Below, in pieces: positions 26,359 to 34,191 of a stretch of DNA of 64,000 nucleotides. The notes beneath the pieces are model-generated. The model was given only the letters and a program-made list of their open reading frames with translations. It was not told where the DNA came from and made no database searches. Position 1 is the first letter of the stretch; every line of letters begins with the position of its first letter. The translations under genes and the position numbers were made by a program. The DNA comes from JALYNX01 sp963749415 (GTDB taxonomy: Bacteria > Actinomycetota > Acidimicrobiia > Spongiisociales > ZC4RG35): NCBI GenBank assembly GCA_963749415.1, contig CAVVMG010000001.1:1550001-1614000 (forward strand), read 5' to 3'.

Positions 26359-27135
26359 GTGGTAGTCGCCTTTCCCGATGTGGTCGATGGAGACGCCATC
26401 CGAGTCTCCGCGACCACATACGTCACCTACAAGAAGTGCCCGGGGCAGGCCAACGCCAGGCTGCAGGGCGTTTTCGGCCCGGATTCGCGTGCCTCATTCC
26501 TGGGAAGCCTCGCCCACCGCATGTTCAGCCGGCATCTCACCGCAGGCCCCATCGCCTCCGAGGAGTTCGTGCAGGCGTGCCGCGAGGAGATCGGAGGGTC
26601 GGCCCTCAACCACAAGCTGGGGCCCCTCGAGCTCAAGCCCTCCATCCTGGCCTCGATGATCGAAGAGGTCCGCGGGCTCTACGAGCGCTTCACCCGACTA
26701 CCAACTGAGGGCTTCGAAGGGTCGGAGGTGTCGATCTCGCGGGAGCCGGTCTCCGGTGTCGAGCTGGTCGGCTCGGTGGACGCCGTGTATCGGGAGGACC
26801 TCGGAGGCCATCGGCTCGTCGACTGGAAGACCGGGGACCTGGGCGAGCCCGAAGATCAGCTTCTCTTCTACGCCCTGCTCTGGGCGCTGGAGAAGGACGA
26901 GCTACCGGCCTACGTGGAGGCGGTGTCGGTCCGCACCGGGGAGCGCTACCGGACTGTTCCCAGCACCGCAGATGTGAATCGGGTGGCCACGGAGGTGGGA
27001 GGCCTGGTCGATGACCTGCGCCGGGCATGGGCCAGCGGGAACGAGCCTGTGCGCCACGGTGGCCCATGGTGCCGGTATTGCCCGTTGCTCGAGGATTGTG
27101 TCGAGGGAAAGGCCGCCGGGGCGCTGCTCGATTGA
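26359..27135 (+). CDS. RecB-family PD-(D/E)XK nuclease with a four-Cys cluster motif
   Basis: About 258 residues. The nuclease core is visible as LVGSVDAVYREDLGGHRLVD followed by WKTGDLGEPEDQLLFYALLW: a GSVD metal aspartate, then VDWKTG as the D-x-K motif. One cysteine sits near the N-terminus (TYKKCPGQAN) and three at the C-terminus (WCRYCPLLEDC), the arrangement that binds a 4Fe-4S cluster in AddB and Cas4. GTG 26359 is preferred because the frame upstream runs into the divergent VanW gene. It is probably a repair nuclease; no cas genes are nearby. Confidence 0.85.
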   Translation: MVVAFPDVVDGDAIRVSATTYVTYKKCPGQANARLQGVFGPDSRASFLGSLAHRMFSRHLTAGPIASEEFVQACREEIGGSALNHKLGPLELKPSILASMIEEVRGLYERFTRLPTEGFEGSEVSISREPVSGVELVGSVDAVYREDLGGHRLVDWKTGDLGEPEDQLLFYALLWALEKDELPAYVEAVSVRTGERYRTVPSTADVNRVATEVGGLVDDLRRAWASGNEPVRHGGPWCRYCPLLEDCVEGKAAGALLD

Positions 27136-27148
27136 GCAGCGCCCCGGC
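27115..27148. terminator. Strong hairpin, probable bidirectional terminator
   Basis: A perfect 15-bp stem, GCCGGGGCGCTGCTC (27115-27129) and its complement (27134-27148), around a GATT loop. It overlaps the stop codon of the nuclease gene. Plus-strand transcripts lack a U-tract. On the minus strand, where it lies 12 bases beyond the stop of the Cys-rich peptide gene, it is followed by GGCGGCCTTTCCC. Confidence 0.75.
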
Positions 27149-27160
27149 AGGATCCATCCG

Positions 27161-27214
27161 TCAGCAGCAACAGCTCCCGCCGCCGCAACATCCGGATATG
27201 TCGACGGAAATCAT
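27161..27214 (-). CDS. 17-residue Cys-rich peptide
   Basis: The ORF encodes MISVDISGCCGGGSCCC, with five cysteines in the last nine residues. ATG 27214 is preceded by AAGGAG with a six-base spacer (AAGGAGCCTCAGATG), an excellent ribosome-binding site. A perfect 15-bp hairpin begins 12 bases after the stop. This is an isolated unit, divergent from the ArsR gene; there is no downstream gene on the same strand to attenuate. A metal- or metalloid-binding micropeptide is inferred from composition and neighbour. I know of no named family for it. Confidence 0.65.
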   Translation of the reverse strand: MISVDISGCCGGGSCCC

Positions 27215-27281
27215 CTGAGGCTCCTTCCTATCGATGATCTTCGATGTATCGATCTTGGTCGATGGATAGATATGTGTCAAT
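27215..27281. promoter_or_regulatory. Divergent control region of arsR-like gene and Cys-rich peptide
   Basis: This 67-bp region is clearly AT-richer than its surroundings. It has TCGAT four times, starting at 27231, 27241, 27249 and 27259, two of them inside the palindrome ATCGAT, plus ATATGTG repeated near the arsR start. Roughly ten-base spacing is compatible with an ArsR dimer operator, but I cannot define the exact site. Confidence 0.5.
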
Positions 27282-27623
27282 ATGTGGGCCATGGAATTCT
27301 GTTGCACGCCGATCTTCGAGGGCGTCATCGATGAGGACGGTGCTGAGGACACCGCCCGGGCGCTTGCTGCCCTGGGCGACCCGGTGCGGCTCAGGATCGT
27401 CTCCTTGCTCGCCGCGGCGCCGGAGGGGACGGCCTGCGGCTGTGAGCTCGAGTCACCGCTCGGGTTGAGCCAGCCCACCGTGTCGCACCATCTTCGGATA
27501 CTCCGTGAGGCGGGTCTGGTCAGCGGACGCAGGGAGGGCCGGTGGGTTCACTATCAGGTGGTGCCCGGTCGTCTCGAGGAGTTGCGTGAAGCTCTGACCC
27601 CTCCTGTGCTCGCCGGCGTCTAG
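27282..27623 (+). CDS. ArsR/SmtB-family metal(loid)-sensing repressor
   Basis: 113 residues with the winged-helix ArsR fold: ALAALGDPVRLRIVSLLAAA, recognition helix GLSQPTVSHHLRILREAGLV and the wing GRREGRWVHYQVV. The CxC in GTACGCELE lies where ArsR and CadC carry the ELCVCDL thiolate site, and a further Cys pair (MEFCCTP) is at the N-terminus. Sensing of As(III), Cd(II) or another thiophilic ion is therefore likely. The start is ATG 27282 or ATG 27291; neither has a strong ribosome-binding site. Confidence 0.88.
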   Translation: MWAMEFCCTPIFEGVIDEDGAEDTARALAALGDPVRLRIVSLLAAAPEGTACGCELESPLGLSQPTVSHHLRILREAGLVSGRREGRWVHYQVVPGRLEELREALTPPVLAGV

Positions 27624-27685
27624 CCGAAGCGAAGCAGCCTCCTGGCTGACCTAGGCTCTGCGCCAGTCGACAGGACAGGAGTTCC

Positions 27686-28117
27686 ATGCAGAGCCGCGCC
27701 ACCGCAACCTGGGAAGGTGACCTACCCACCGGTTCCGGGACCACGACATTGGCCACCGGCGTCGCCCCACCTCTGCCCGTGAGCTGGCCGAGCCGCACCG
27801 AGGAAGCCGCGGGAAAGACCAGCCCCGAGGAGTTGATCGCCGCCGCTCACGCCGCCTGCTATTCGATGGCGTTTGCCAACGGGCTCTCCGGCCGCGGCTT
27901 CGTCCCCGATCGCCTGGAGACCTCTGCGGAAGCCACCTTCGAGAAGATGGAGCCCGGATGGCGCCTGACCACCATGGCTTTGAGGGTCACCGGGAATGTT
28001 CCCGGCATCGGGGAGGACGAGTTCCAGGAGGCGGCCGTCGCCGCCAAGGATGGATGCCCGGTGTCCAACGCGCTGAAGGGGAACGTGAACATCAGCATCG
28101 AGGCGTCGCTGGCCTGA
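27686..28117 (+). CDS. osmC: OsmC-family thiol peroxidase
   Basis: A 143-residue OsmC-type protein that reduces organic hydroperoxides with two cysteines: AAHAACYSMAFANGL and AKDGCPVSNALKGNV. The beginning (SRATATWEGDLPTGSGTTT) and PEELIAAAHA are characteristic. A GGAG six bases before ATG 27686 supports the start. It follows the ArsR gene by 62 bases, but I see no evidence for shared regulation. Confidence 0.9.
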   Translation: MQSRATATWEGDLPTGSGTTTLATGVAPPLPVSWPSRTEEAAGKTSPEELIAAAHAACYSMAFANGLSGRGFVPDRLETSAEATFEKMEPGWRLTTMALRVTGNVPGIGEDEFQEAAVAAKDGCPVSNALKGNVNISIEASLA

Positions 28118-28121
28118 ACGG

Positions 28122-28658
28122 TCAGCCCTGGGTCATCTCGGCGAGCCGGGTGACCGTGTTCCAGTTGCGCATGGTCCCCCGGATCCCGAGCGTCTTCTCG
28201 AAGTAGCCGAGGCCCAACTTCGAACGCCCCTGCCCGTTGGGAAACTCCACGTAGATCTCCTGTCCGGCGACTTCGAAGCGATCCGCCTGGAATCGGTCCG
28301 GCTCCAGTTCCGCGACCGCGGCCGCTTTCGGTCGGTCTTCGAGAAACACCACGTGGAGTTGGATCGCATTGGATTTATCGGTGCCAAGGGGGTGAGCTCG
28401 GGAAATCGCCGCCAGTTGCCGCCCGCTCCTGGTGATCACGGTTATGTCCAGGCCGAAGCGCTCGGAGATCACGTCGGCCACGACCCGCGCATCATCCCGA
28501 CCCTTGGGCCCGGCGGCGAACACGACATTCCCGCTCTGGACATAGGTGGCCACGTCCTCGAGGCCGGCCTCGTCGAGCGCCACCTTGAGCTCAGCCATCG
28601 GGATCCGGGCTCTGCCCCCCAAATTCACCCCACGCAGCAGGGCAGCAACCCGACTCAC
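28122..28658 (-). CDS. DUF1697 protein
   Basis: About 178 residues of the DUF1697 family: VAALLRGVNLGGRARIPMAE, VATYVQSGNVVFAA and the conserved C-terminal NWNTVTRLAEM. Function is unknown. I choose GTG 28658 because it overlaps the stop of the upstream hydrolase gene in the GTGA pattern and begins just before the conserved core; an ATG at 28688 would give ten more residues. Confidence 0.85.
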   Translation of the reverse strand: MSRVAALLRGVNLGGRARIPMAELKVALDEAGLEDVATYVQSGNVVFAAGPKGRDDARVVADVISERFGLDITVITRSGRQLAAISRAHPLGTDKSNAIQLHVVFLEDRPKAAAVAELEPDRFQADRFEVAGQEIYVEFPNGQGRSKLGLGYFEKTLGIRGTMRNWNTVTRLAEMTQG

Positions 28659-29497
28659 CTCGGAGGCCTGACTCCCCTGAATTCCCAATCGCCGCCGAGC
28701 GCCGTGGAAACGACCTCTTCGGACTCGGTGGGTTGGGCGCCCAGTTCGTCTGCGATCGGAACTTGCCCCTCGACGATGGTGTTGGTGAGCGCCCCCAGAC
28801 CTTCCACCTCCACGGTCACCACATCACCGGGCACGACCGGTCGTGACCCTGCCGGCGTCCCGCTCAGGATCACGTCACCGGGGAACAATGTGATCGTGCG
28901 AGCGAGATCGGCCACCAGATACGCCATGTCCCATTCCATCTCCGAGGTGGTGGCCTCCTGGCGAACCTCCCCGTTTACCAGAGTCCGTATCGACTTTTCG
29001 TGGAAGTTCCAATCGTCGATGAGCCCCGGTCCCAGGGGGCAGAGTGTGTCGGAGCCCTTGACCCGCAGCATCGAGCCGGCATCGGTGTCCCTGAAGTCAT
29101 GGAGGCCGAAGTCGTTGGCGATGGTGTAGCCGGCGACGAAGTCGAGCGCCTGGTCCCGCCCGACCCCCTTGCACTCCCTGCCGATGACGATCGCGATCTC
29201 TCCCTCGAAGTTCAGGAACCGGCATCTCGGGGGGCGCACCACATCGCCGCCGTGGGCGTTCAATGCGCTGGTCGGCTTTTGAAAGTAGGTGGGAGCGGAA
29301 GGGAGTCGGGTCATGAACTCGTCCACCCGGCTCCGGTAGTTGAGGTGCACCGCCAAGACCTTCGTCGGCTCCACCGGTGGAAGGTGTATGGCGGTCGCCA
29401 AATCGAAGCGGCGTCCTTCCTCGCCGATCAGATCGTCTCCGTCGCGCACCACCGTGTGCGGGATCGCTCCCACCAGGATTCGGCGGACCTCGGCCAT
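28655..29497 (-). CDS. Fumarylacetoacetate-hydrolase-family protein, HpaG-like
   Basis: A 280-residue FAH-fold metal enzyme. The metal site is FEGEIAIVIGRECKGVGRDQ (E-x-E), followed by AGYTIANDFGLHDF, VKGSDTLCPLGPGLIDD and SGTPAGSRPVVPGDVVTVEV. The VK.xD...LGP motif is typical of the isomerase/decarboxylase HpaG of homoprotocatechuate degradation and of related 2-hydroxyhepta-2,4-diene-1,7-dioate isomerases. HpaD- and HpaE-like genes occur at 40-43 kb. Other FAH members (acylpyruvases) remain possible. Confidence 0.82.
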   Translation of the reverse strand: MAEVRRILVGAIPHTVVRDGDDLIGEEGRRFDLATAIHLPPVEPTKVLAVHLNYRSRVDEFMTRLPSAPTYFQKPTSALNAHGGDVVRPPRCRFLNFEGEIAIVIGRECKGVGRDQALDFVAGYTIANDFGLHDFRDTDAGSMLRVKGSDTLCPLGPGLIDDWNFHEKSIRTLVNGEVRQEATTSEMEWDMAYLVADLARTITLFPGDVILSGTPAGSRPVVPGDVVTVEVEGLGALTNTIVEGQVPIADELGAQPTESEEVVSTALGGDWEFRGVRPPR

Positions 29498-29550
29498 GAC
29501 GCCACGGTACCCATGGGGAGTGCCCGATTAAGTTTGGCCGCATACCAGAG

Positions 29551-30813
29551 ATGCCCGCGAACACCCTGCACCAGGACCTCGGCGAAGTCGATGCCGACAT
29601 CTTCTCCCATGACACCTACGTCAGGTGCGTTCCTCACGCCGCCTTCGAGCGGATGAGGCGCGAGGAACCGGTGGCTTGGGTCGAGGAGGGCGATGGCACC
29701 GGTTTCTGGGCGGTGACCAGGCACACCGACGTCGAGATCGTCAGCCGCGACTACGGGCTTTTCACTGCGTCCCGTGGGATTCGGGTGGAGCAGATGGCTC
29801 CAGATGCCCTCGAGGCGCGGAGGACCATGATGGAGTTCGATCCGCCGGAGCACGCTCGGCTGCGGAGGCTGGTCCAGCCCGGGTTCACGCCCAGAGTCGT
29901 TGCCAGCTACGAGGAGGCGTTCCGGGCGCTGGCCGGATACGTTCTCGACAGGGTGCTGCCTCTGGGCGACTTCGACTTCGTCACCGAGATCTCCCGCGAG
30001 CTGCCGATCCGCCTGCTGTGCCGACTGCTCGGCGTCCCCGAGTCCGACGCCTCGAAGCTCGTGGCCTGGGGGGACCAGATGATCTCCAATGCGGACCCGG
30101 AATACACCCCTGTGGTGATCGATCGTGACGACACCGAGGAGTACCGGTTGCTTCCATTCCGCTCCCCGGCTGCGATCGAGGTGTTTCGATATGCCGAGGA
30201 GATGGCGGTCGAGCGGCGGGCACACCCCCAGGACGACATCATCACGACGCTGCTCCGTGCCGAGCCCGACGGCGAGCCCCTGACCGATCTCGAGTTCAAG
30301 AACTTCTTCACGCTGATGATGGTGGCCGGCAACGAGACCACCAGGCACACGATCAGCCACGGGCTCATCTATCTCACCCACCATCCCGATCAGATGGAGG
30401 AGCTGCGTGCGGATCCGGCTGGTCTGTCGGTATCCGCCACGGAGGAGATCCTGAGGGCGTCCTCGGTCACCATGCATTTCCGGCGCACTGCCACAGAAGA
30501 CACGGAGTTGGGGGGCGAGCACATCGCGCGAGGCGATCGCGTGGTCATGTGGTATTCGTCGGCGAACTACGACGAGGATGTGTTCGACGACCCATACCGG
30601 TTCGACATCCGGCGCTCCCCGAACGACCACCTGACCTTCGGCGCCGGGCGCCACGTCTGCCTCGGGGCATCACTGGCTCGGCTCGAGGTCCGGGTCGTGT
30701 TCGAGGAGTTGCTGAAGCGTGTCGACAGCATCGAGGTCGTTGGTGACCCGATCCGGCTCCGCTCGAACTTCATCAACGGCATCAAGCACCTTCCGGTGAG
30801 GGTCGTCGCCTGA
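29551..30813 (+). CDS. Cytochrome P450
   Basis: A 420-residue soluble bacterial P450. The I-helix is TLMMVAGNETTRHTISHGL, the ExxR motif is EEILR (about 298-302), and the heme-ligand loop is LTFGAGRHVCLGASLARLE (C370). AGNETT with the substrate-region MEFDPPEHARLRRLVQPGFT resembles steroid- and fatty-acid-hydroxylating CYP125/CYP124/CYP142 types of Actinobacteria. No ferredoxin or reductase gene is adjacent. Confidence 0.93.
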   Translation: MPANTLHQDLGEVDADIFSHDTYVRCVPHAAFERMRREEPVAWVEEGDGTGFWAVTRHTDVEIVSRDYGLFTASRGIRVEQMAPDALEARRTMMEFDPPEHARLRRLVQPGFTPRVVASYEEAFRALAGYVLDRVLPLGDFDFVTEISRELPIRLLCRLLGVPESDASKLVAWGDQMISNADPEYTPVVIDRDDTEEYRLLPFRSPAAIEVFRYAEEMAVERRAHPQDDIITTLLRAEPDGEPLTDLEFKNFFTLMMVAGNETTRHTISHGLIYLTHHPDQMEELRADPAGLSVSATEEILRASSVTMHFRRTATEDTELGGEHIARGDRVVMWYSSANYDEDVFDDPYRFDIRRSPNDHLTFGAGRHVCLGASLARLEVRVVFEELLKRVDSIEVVGDPIRLRSNFINGIKHLPVRVVA

Positions 30814-30833
30814 CCCGGCCCTTCCACACCACG

Positions 30834-31958
30834 ATGCAGCCTCGGTCTCCCGAGGAGGAGCATCGGGTAGCGACCCCGCTGGAGCTCCTGTTCGACCTGG
30901 TGTTCGTGGTGGCGGTGGCCTCCGCCTCCTCCCAGCTCCACCATGGGGTTGCCGATGGGCACGTGATCGACTCGTTGCGTGGGTACGCCATGGTGTTCTT
31001 CGGGATCTGGTGGGCATGGATGAACTTCACCTGGTTCGCCTCGGCCTACGACACCGACGATGTCGCCTACCGGCTCGCAGTGTTCGTGCAGATCATCGGG
31101 GCCCTGATCTTCGCCGCGGGAATATCCCGGCTGTTTGTCGGCGAGTTGCTCCTCGGGGTGATCGGCTACGTCGTCATGCGTCTTGCCCTCGTTTTTCAAT
31201 GGACCAGGGCAGCCAGGTCCGACCCGGTCCACCGCGCGTCGTGTCTTCGCTTTGCCATCGGAATCGGGTTGCTCCAGGTGGCATGGATCGGCCTCCTTTT
31301 CATCCCTGACCAATGGGTCCCCTGGGGATTCCTGGTGCTCGCTGCAGGGGAGCTCGCGGTGCCGGTATGGGCGGAGCGGGCCGCGGGAACGACCTGGCAC
31401 CCCGAGCACATTGCCGAGCGCTACGGCCTGTTCACGATCATCGTCCTCGGCGAGTCCATCCTCGCCGGGTCCCTGGCCATCGAGGCCGTGGCCAGTGCCG
31501 GGCTGTTCACGGTCGATCTGGTCTCAACGATCGTCGGAGGCCTTGTGATCGTCCTCGCCATGTGGTGGATCTACTTCGAGCGACCCTTCCAGTGGCGGTT
31601 GGACACTCAGGTCCGGGCCTTCACCTGGGGCTACGGGCACCTCCCCATCTGGGCAGCCGCCGCCGCGGTCGGGGCCGGCCTCGCGGTCGTCGTCGATCAG
31701 GAGATCGGCGAATCCGTCATAGGCTCGTTCGGCGCCGATGCCGCGGTAGCGACCCCGGTTGCGGTGTACCTGCTCGGGCTGTGGACCCTTCACTTTCCTC
31801 TGAGCAAAGCTCCTGCCGACCGCTACCTGGCTCCGGTGGCGGCGGTGCTGATCCTGGTCACTCCGTTCGCTGCCGAGGCGACCGTGCTCACCGCACTGGT
31901 GCTGGTTGGGTTGGTCGTCGTCAAGGCGGCACTCAACCGGCGAGTGACTTCTCGATGA
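30834..31958 (+). CDS. Low-temperature-requirement A (LtrA) family membrane protein
   Basis: A 374-residue multi-pass protein with about ten membrane segments. The family signature is at the start: ATPLELLFDLVFVVAVASAS followed by LHHGV, then FFGIWWAWMNFTWFASAYDT and HPEHIAERYGLFTIIVLGES. LtrA was named from a Listeria low-temperature mutant; its activity is unknown. The end overlaps the convergent PLP-decarboxylase gene by 26 bases. Confidence 0.9.
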   Translation: MQPRSPEEEHRVATPLELLFDLVFVVAVASASSQLHHGVADGHVIDSLRGYAMVFFGIWWAWMNFTWFASAYDTDDVAYRLAVFVQIIGALIFAAGISRLFVGELLLGVIGYVVMRLALVFQWTRAARSDPVHRASCLRFAIGIGLLQVAWIGLLFIPDQWVPWGFLVLAAGELAVPVWAERAAGTTWHPEHIAERYGLFTIIVLGESILAGSLAIEAVASAGLFTVDLVSTIVGGLVIVLAMWWIYFERPFQWRLDTQVRAFTWGYGHLPIWAAAAAVGAGLAVVVDQEIGESVIGSFGADAAVATPVAVYLLGLWTLHFPLSKAPADRYLAPVAAVLILVTPFAAEATVLTALVLVGLVVVKAALNRRVTSR

Positions 31959-33312
31959 TGTCGGTTGCGTGGTCGATGTGCTCCATCGTGGTCCTCCGGT
32001 TGAGGATGGCGTAACGGAGAACGAACCGACCGTCTACCAGCGTCGAGGACACGTGGACGATGCGGTCCCGGTTGATCGCCTCCATCGCCGCCCGCCCTTG
32101 ATCGTCATCGTCGAATCCAAAGGCCACGATCGAGAGATCAGGAGCCCACAGGGCCCGCACCCCGCGAATCGCCGAGATGCGCTCGTGAGCCTTGTGGGCG
32201 AGGTCGAGGGCCAGGTCCAGTGCCTCCCGGAATGGGGCGATCCCATGGAGGTGGAGCGGAAGCCAGACCTGGAGGGCTCGAAACGGCCGGCTCAGCTCCG
32301 GTCCCAATGAGGCGATGTCGCGCTGCCCGAAATGGAGGTCGCTGCTGAGCAGGTAGGCACCCCGTCCCCGGTTGGTGTCGATCAGGTGCGCCTCGTCCCG
32401 CACCAGGAGCGCCCCCACGCCGAATGGGATCGACAGCCCCTTGTGTGGGTCGAGGGCGATGGAGTCGGCGCGCTCGATCCCGGCAAGGGTGCGGAGGCCC
32501 CTCGAAGTGAGCTGGAAGAAGCCCCCGTAGGCGCCGTCGACATGCATCCAGAGCTCATGCTTCGAGACTTCGTCGGCGATTGGGCCGAACGGGTCGACGG
32601 TCCCTGTGTCGGTCGTGCCCGCCGATGCCACCACCAGGAACGGCTGCAACCCAGCGCCTCGGTCTGACGCCACCATGTCGGCTAGTGCCTGGGGCTCCAT
32701 GCGCAGGTCTCGGTCGACCGGGACGACCCGAATCTGGTCATTGCGGAAACCGGCGAGACGGGCGGCTTTGGCCACCGAGTGGTGGGTGTGCCCGCTCACG
32801 TAGAGGACACCCTTCCCCAGCTCGTCACCAAGCTTGGCGGTCCTCGCCGCCACGATGGCAGTGAAGTTCGCCATCGAGCCGCCTGAGAGCAGTAACCCGG
32901 AGGCCGATGGTCCCAGGTCGAACAGCGACGTCATCCAATCGACCGTGGCGTGCTCGATGGCGGTCATCCCGGGTGCGGCGCTGGCTACCCCGGTGTAGCG
33001 GTTGAGGCCTGCGGCCAGAAACTCGGCGAGAGCGGCCGTGTACATCCCGCTGTTGGGGATATACGAGAGGTGCCCCCCCGAGAGGTGGATGTGCCCCGCC
33101 TTCCCGGCCAGCTCCACATCGGCGAGGATCGACTCCAGTGAGCGCCCCTCCTCTGATGGGGGGGTCATCAGGCTGGCGATCTCCTCAGCGCTGAGGTCGG
33201 TGCCCGAGCCGGGCATGGTCGCGGCCCTCTCCATCCAGTCATCGAGGAAGGCCGCGATCTGGTTGGCGAGCAGGGCGCGTTCGGCCCGATCGGGCTCGAG
33301 GCTTGACGACAT
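31933..33312 (-). CDS. Group II PLP-dependent decarboxylase (aromatic/glutamate type)
   Basis: A 459-residue fold-type I decarboxylase. Visible are HLSGGHLSYIPNSGMYTAAL, LLSGGSMANFTAIVAART, the ring-stacking histidine in VSGHTHHSVAKAARLAG, the PLP-nitrogen aspartate in MHVDGAYGGFF and the Schiff-base lysine in LDPHKGLSIPFGVG. It belongs with aromatic L-amino-acid/tyrosine decarboxylases and relatives. Substrate cannot be settled, but an aromatic amine product would fit the aromatic-catabolism genes on either side. Confidence 0.87.
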   Translation of the reverse strand: MSSSLEPDRAERALLANQIAAFLDDWMERAATMPGSGTDLSAEEIASLMTPPSEEGRSLESILADVELAGKAGHIHLSGGHLSYIPNSGMYTAALAEFLAAGLNRYTGVASAAPGMTAIEHATVDWMTSLFDLGPSASGLLLSGGSMANFTAIVAARTAKLGDELGKGVLYVSGHTHHSVAKAARLAGFRNDQIRVVPVDRDLRMEPQALADMVASDRGAGLQPFLVVASAGTTDTGTVDPFGPIADEVSKHELWMHVDGAYGGFFQLTSRGLRTLAGIERADSIALDPHKGLSIPFGVGALLVRDEAHLIDTNRGRGAYLLSSDLHFGQRDIASLGPELSRPFRALQVWLPLHLHGIAPFREALDLALDLAHKAHERISAIRGVRALWAPDLSIVAFGFDDDDQGRAAMEAINRDRIVHVSSTLVDGRFVLRYAILNRRTTMEHIDHATDIIEKSLAG

Positions 33313-33381
33313 GGAGGGTCAAGGTAGCCATCCGGCGGCGGGTAGTAGGCACCCGCAGGCCTACGATGATCGGCGCCCACG

Positions 33382-34191
33382 ATGCCCGGTTTCCTCTTCC
33401 CACGCACCCCCGAAGGTAGAGCGTCTCTCTTGCCCTCGCCGCCCTGGCATTACTCCGGGGAGATGCTGACTGTCGAATACCGGGCCGATCCGAAGAGGGT
33501 GGCCGGGCTCCTGCCCGAGGGCATGGCGCTCGCCGACGATGACCCGGGGGCGGTGGCGGTGATCTGGGCGGACTGGCAGAGCTGCAGTGACGGTTTCGAG
33601 GAGATCCTCGACCCGGTCCGGGCTCAGTACAAGGAGTGCTTCGTGGTGGTTCGCTGCCAGTGGGAGGGCACTACCTGGAGTCGATGTCCCTACATCTGGG
33701 TGGACAAGGACTTCGCCATGGTCCGCGGATACCACCAGGGATATCCCAAGAAGCTGGGAGAGATCTGGATGACGCGGCCGGTGGTAGTCGGTCGCGCCGG
33801 GCCCCGACTCGAGCCCGGTGGGCGCTTCGGAGCCACGCTGTCGGCCTCGGGTAGGCGGATCGCCGAGGCGGTGGTCACGCTCGAGGCCCAGGCTGACCGC
33901 CCGGGCTTCGTCAACGGACATCAGATGCTGCACAACCGCTGGTGGCCGACGATCGAGTCCGATGGCGTCGACTCCCTGGACGAGCTGGTGACGATGAGAG
34001 GTGAAGACGGGGAGACAACGGATGTCTGGGGCGGGTCGGCAACGCTCGAACTGTTCGATTCGCCCACCGAGGAGTTGGCCGGCCTGGAGCCGATCGAGAT
34101 GATCGGTGGCTACTACCACCGGGTCGGCGTCACCTGGAGACAGGGGACCACCCTCCGGCGTACCGTTCCCGTGGAGGTGGAAAGCGGATGA
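33382..34191 (+). CDS. Acetoacetate decarboxylase family protein
   Basis: A 269-residue ADC-fold protein. The family core is WSRCPYIWVDKDFAMVRGYH followed by QGYPKKLGEIWMTRPV, where K123/K124 lie at the position of the Schiff-base lysine pair; the C-terminal GGYYHRVGVTWRQGTTL is also typical. Many such proteins are not acetoacetate decarboxylases but retro-aldolases or oxo-acid enzymes. It is coupled by a four-base overlap to the dehydrogenase gene, which suggests the two act in sequence. Confidence 0.82.
   Translation: MPGFLFPRTPEGRASLLPSPPWHYSGEMLTVEYRADPKRVAGLLPEGMALADDDPGAVAVIWADWQSCSDGFEEILDPVRAQYKECFVVVRCQWEGTTWSRCPYIWVDKDFAMVRGYHQGYPKKLGEIWMTRPVVVGRAGPRLEPGGRFGATLSASGRRIAEAVVTLEAQADRPGFVNGHQMLHNRWWPTIESDGVDSLDELVTMRGEDGETTDVWGGSATLELFDSPTEELAGLEPIEMIGGYYHRVGVTWRQGTTLRRTVPVEVESG

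Noticed and set aside
26359..27135. cas4 of a CRISPR system
   Set aside because: No cas1, cas2 or repeat array in the window; the cysteine and nuclease motifs are shared by AddB/RecB-type repair proteins.
27161..27214. Poly-cysteine leader peptide controlling a downstream operon
   Set aside because: There is no same-strand gene downstream; a hairpin and an opposite-strand gene follow at once.
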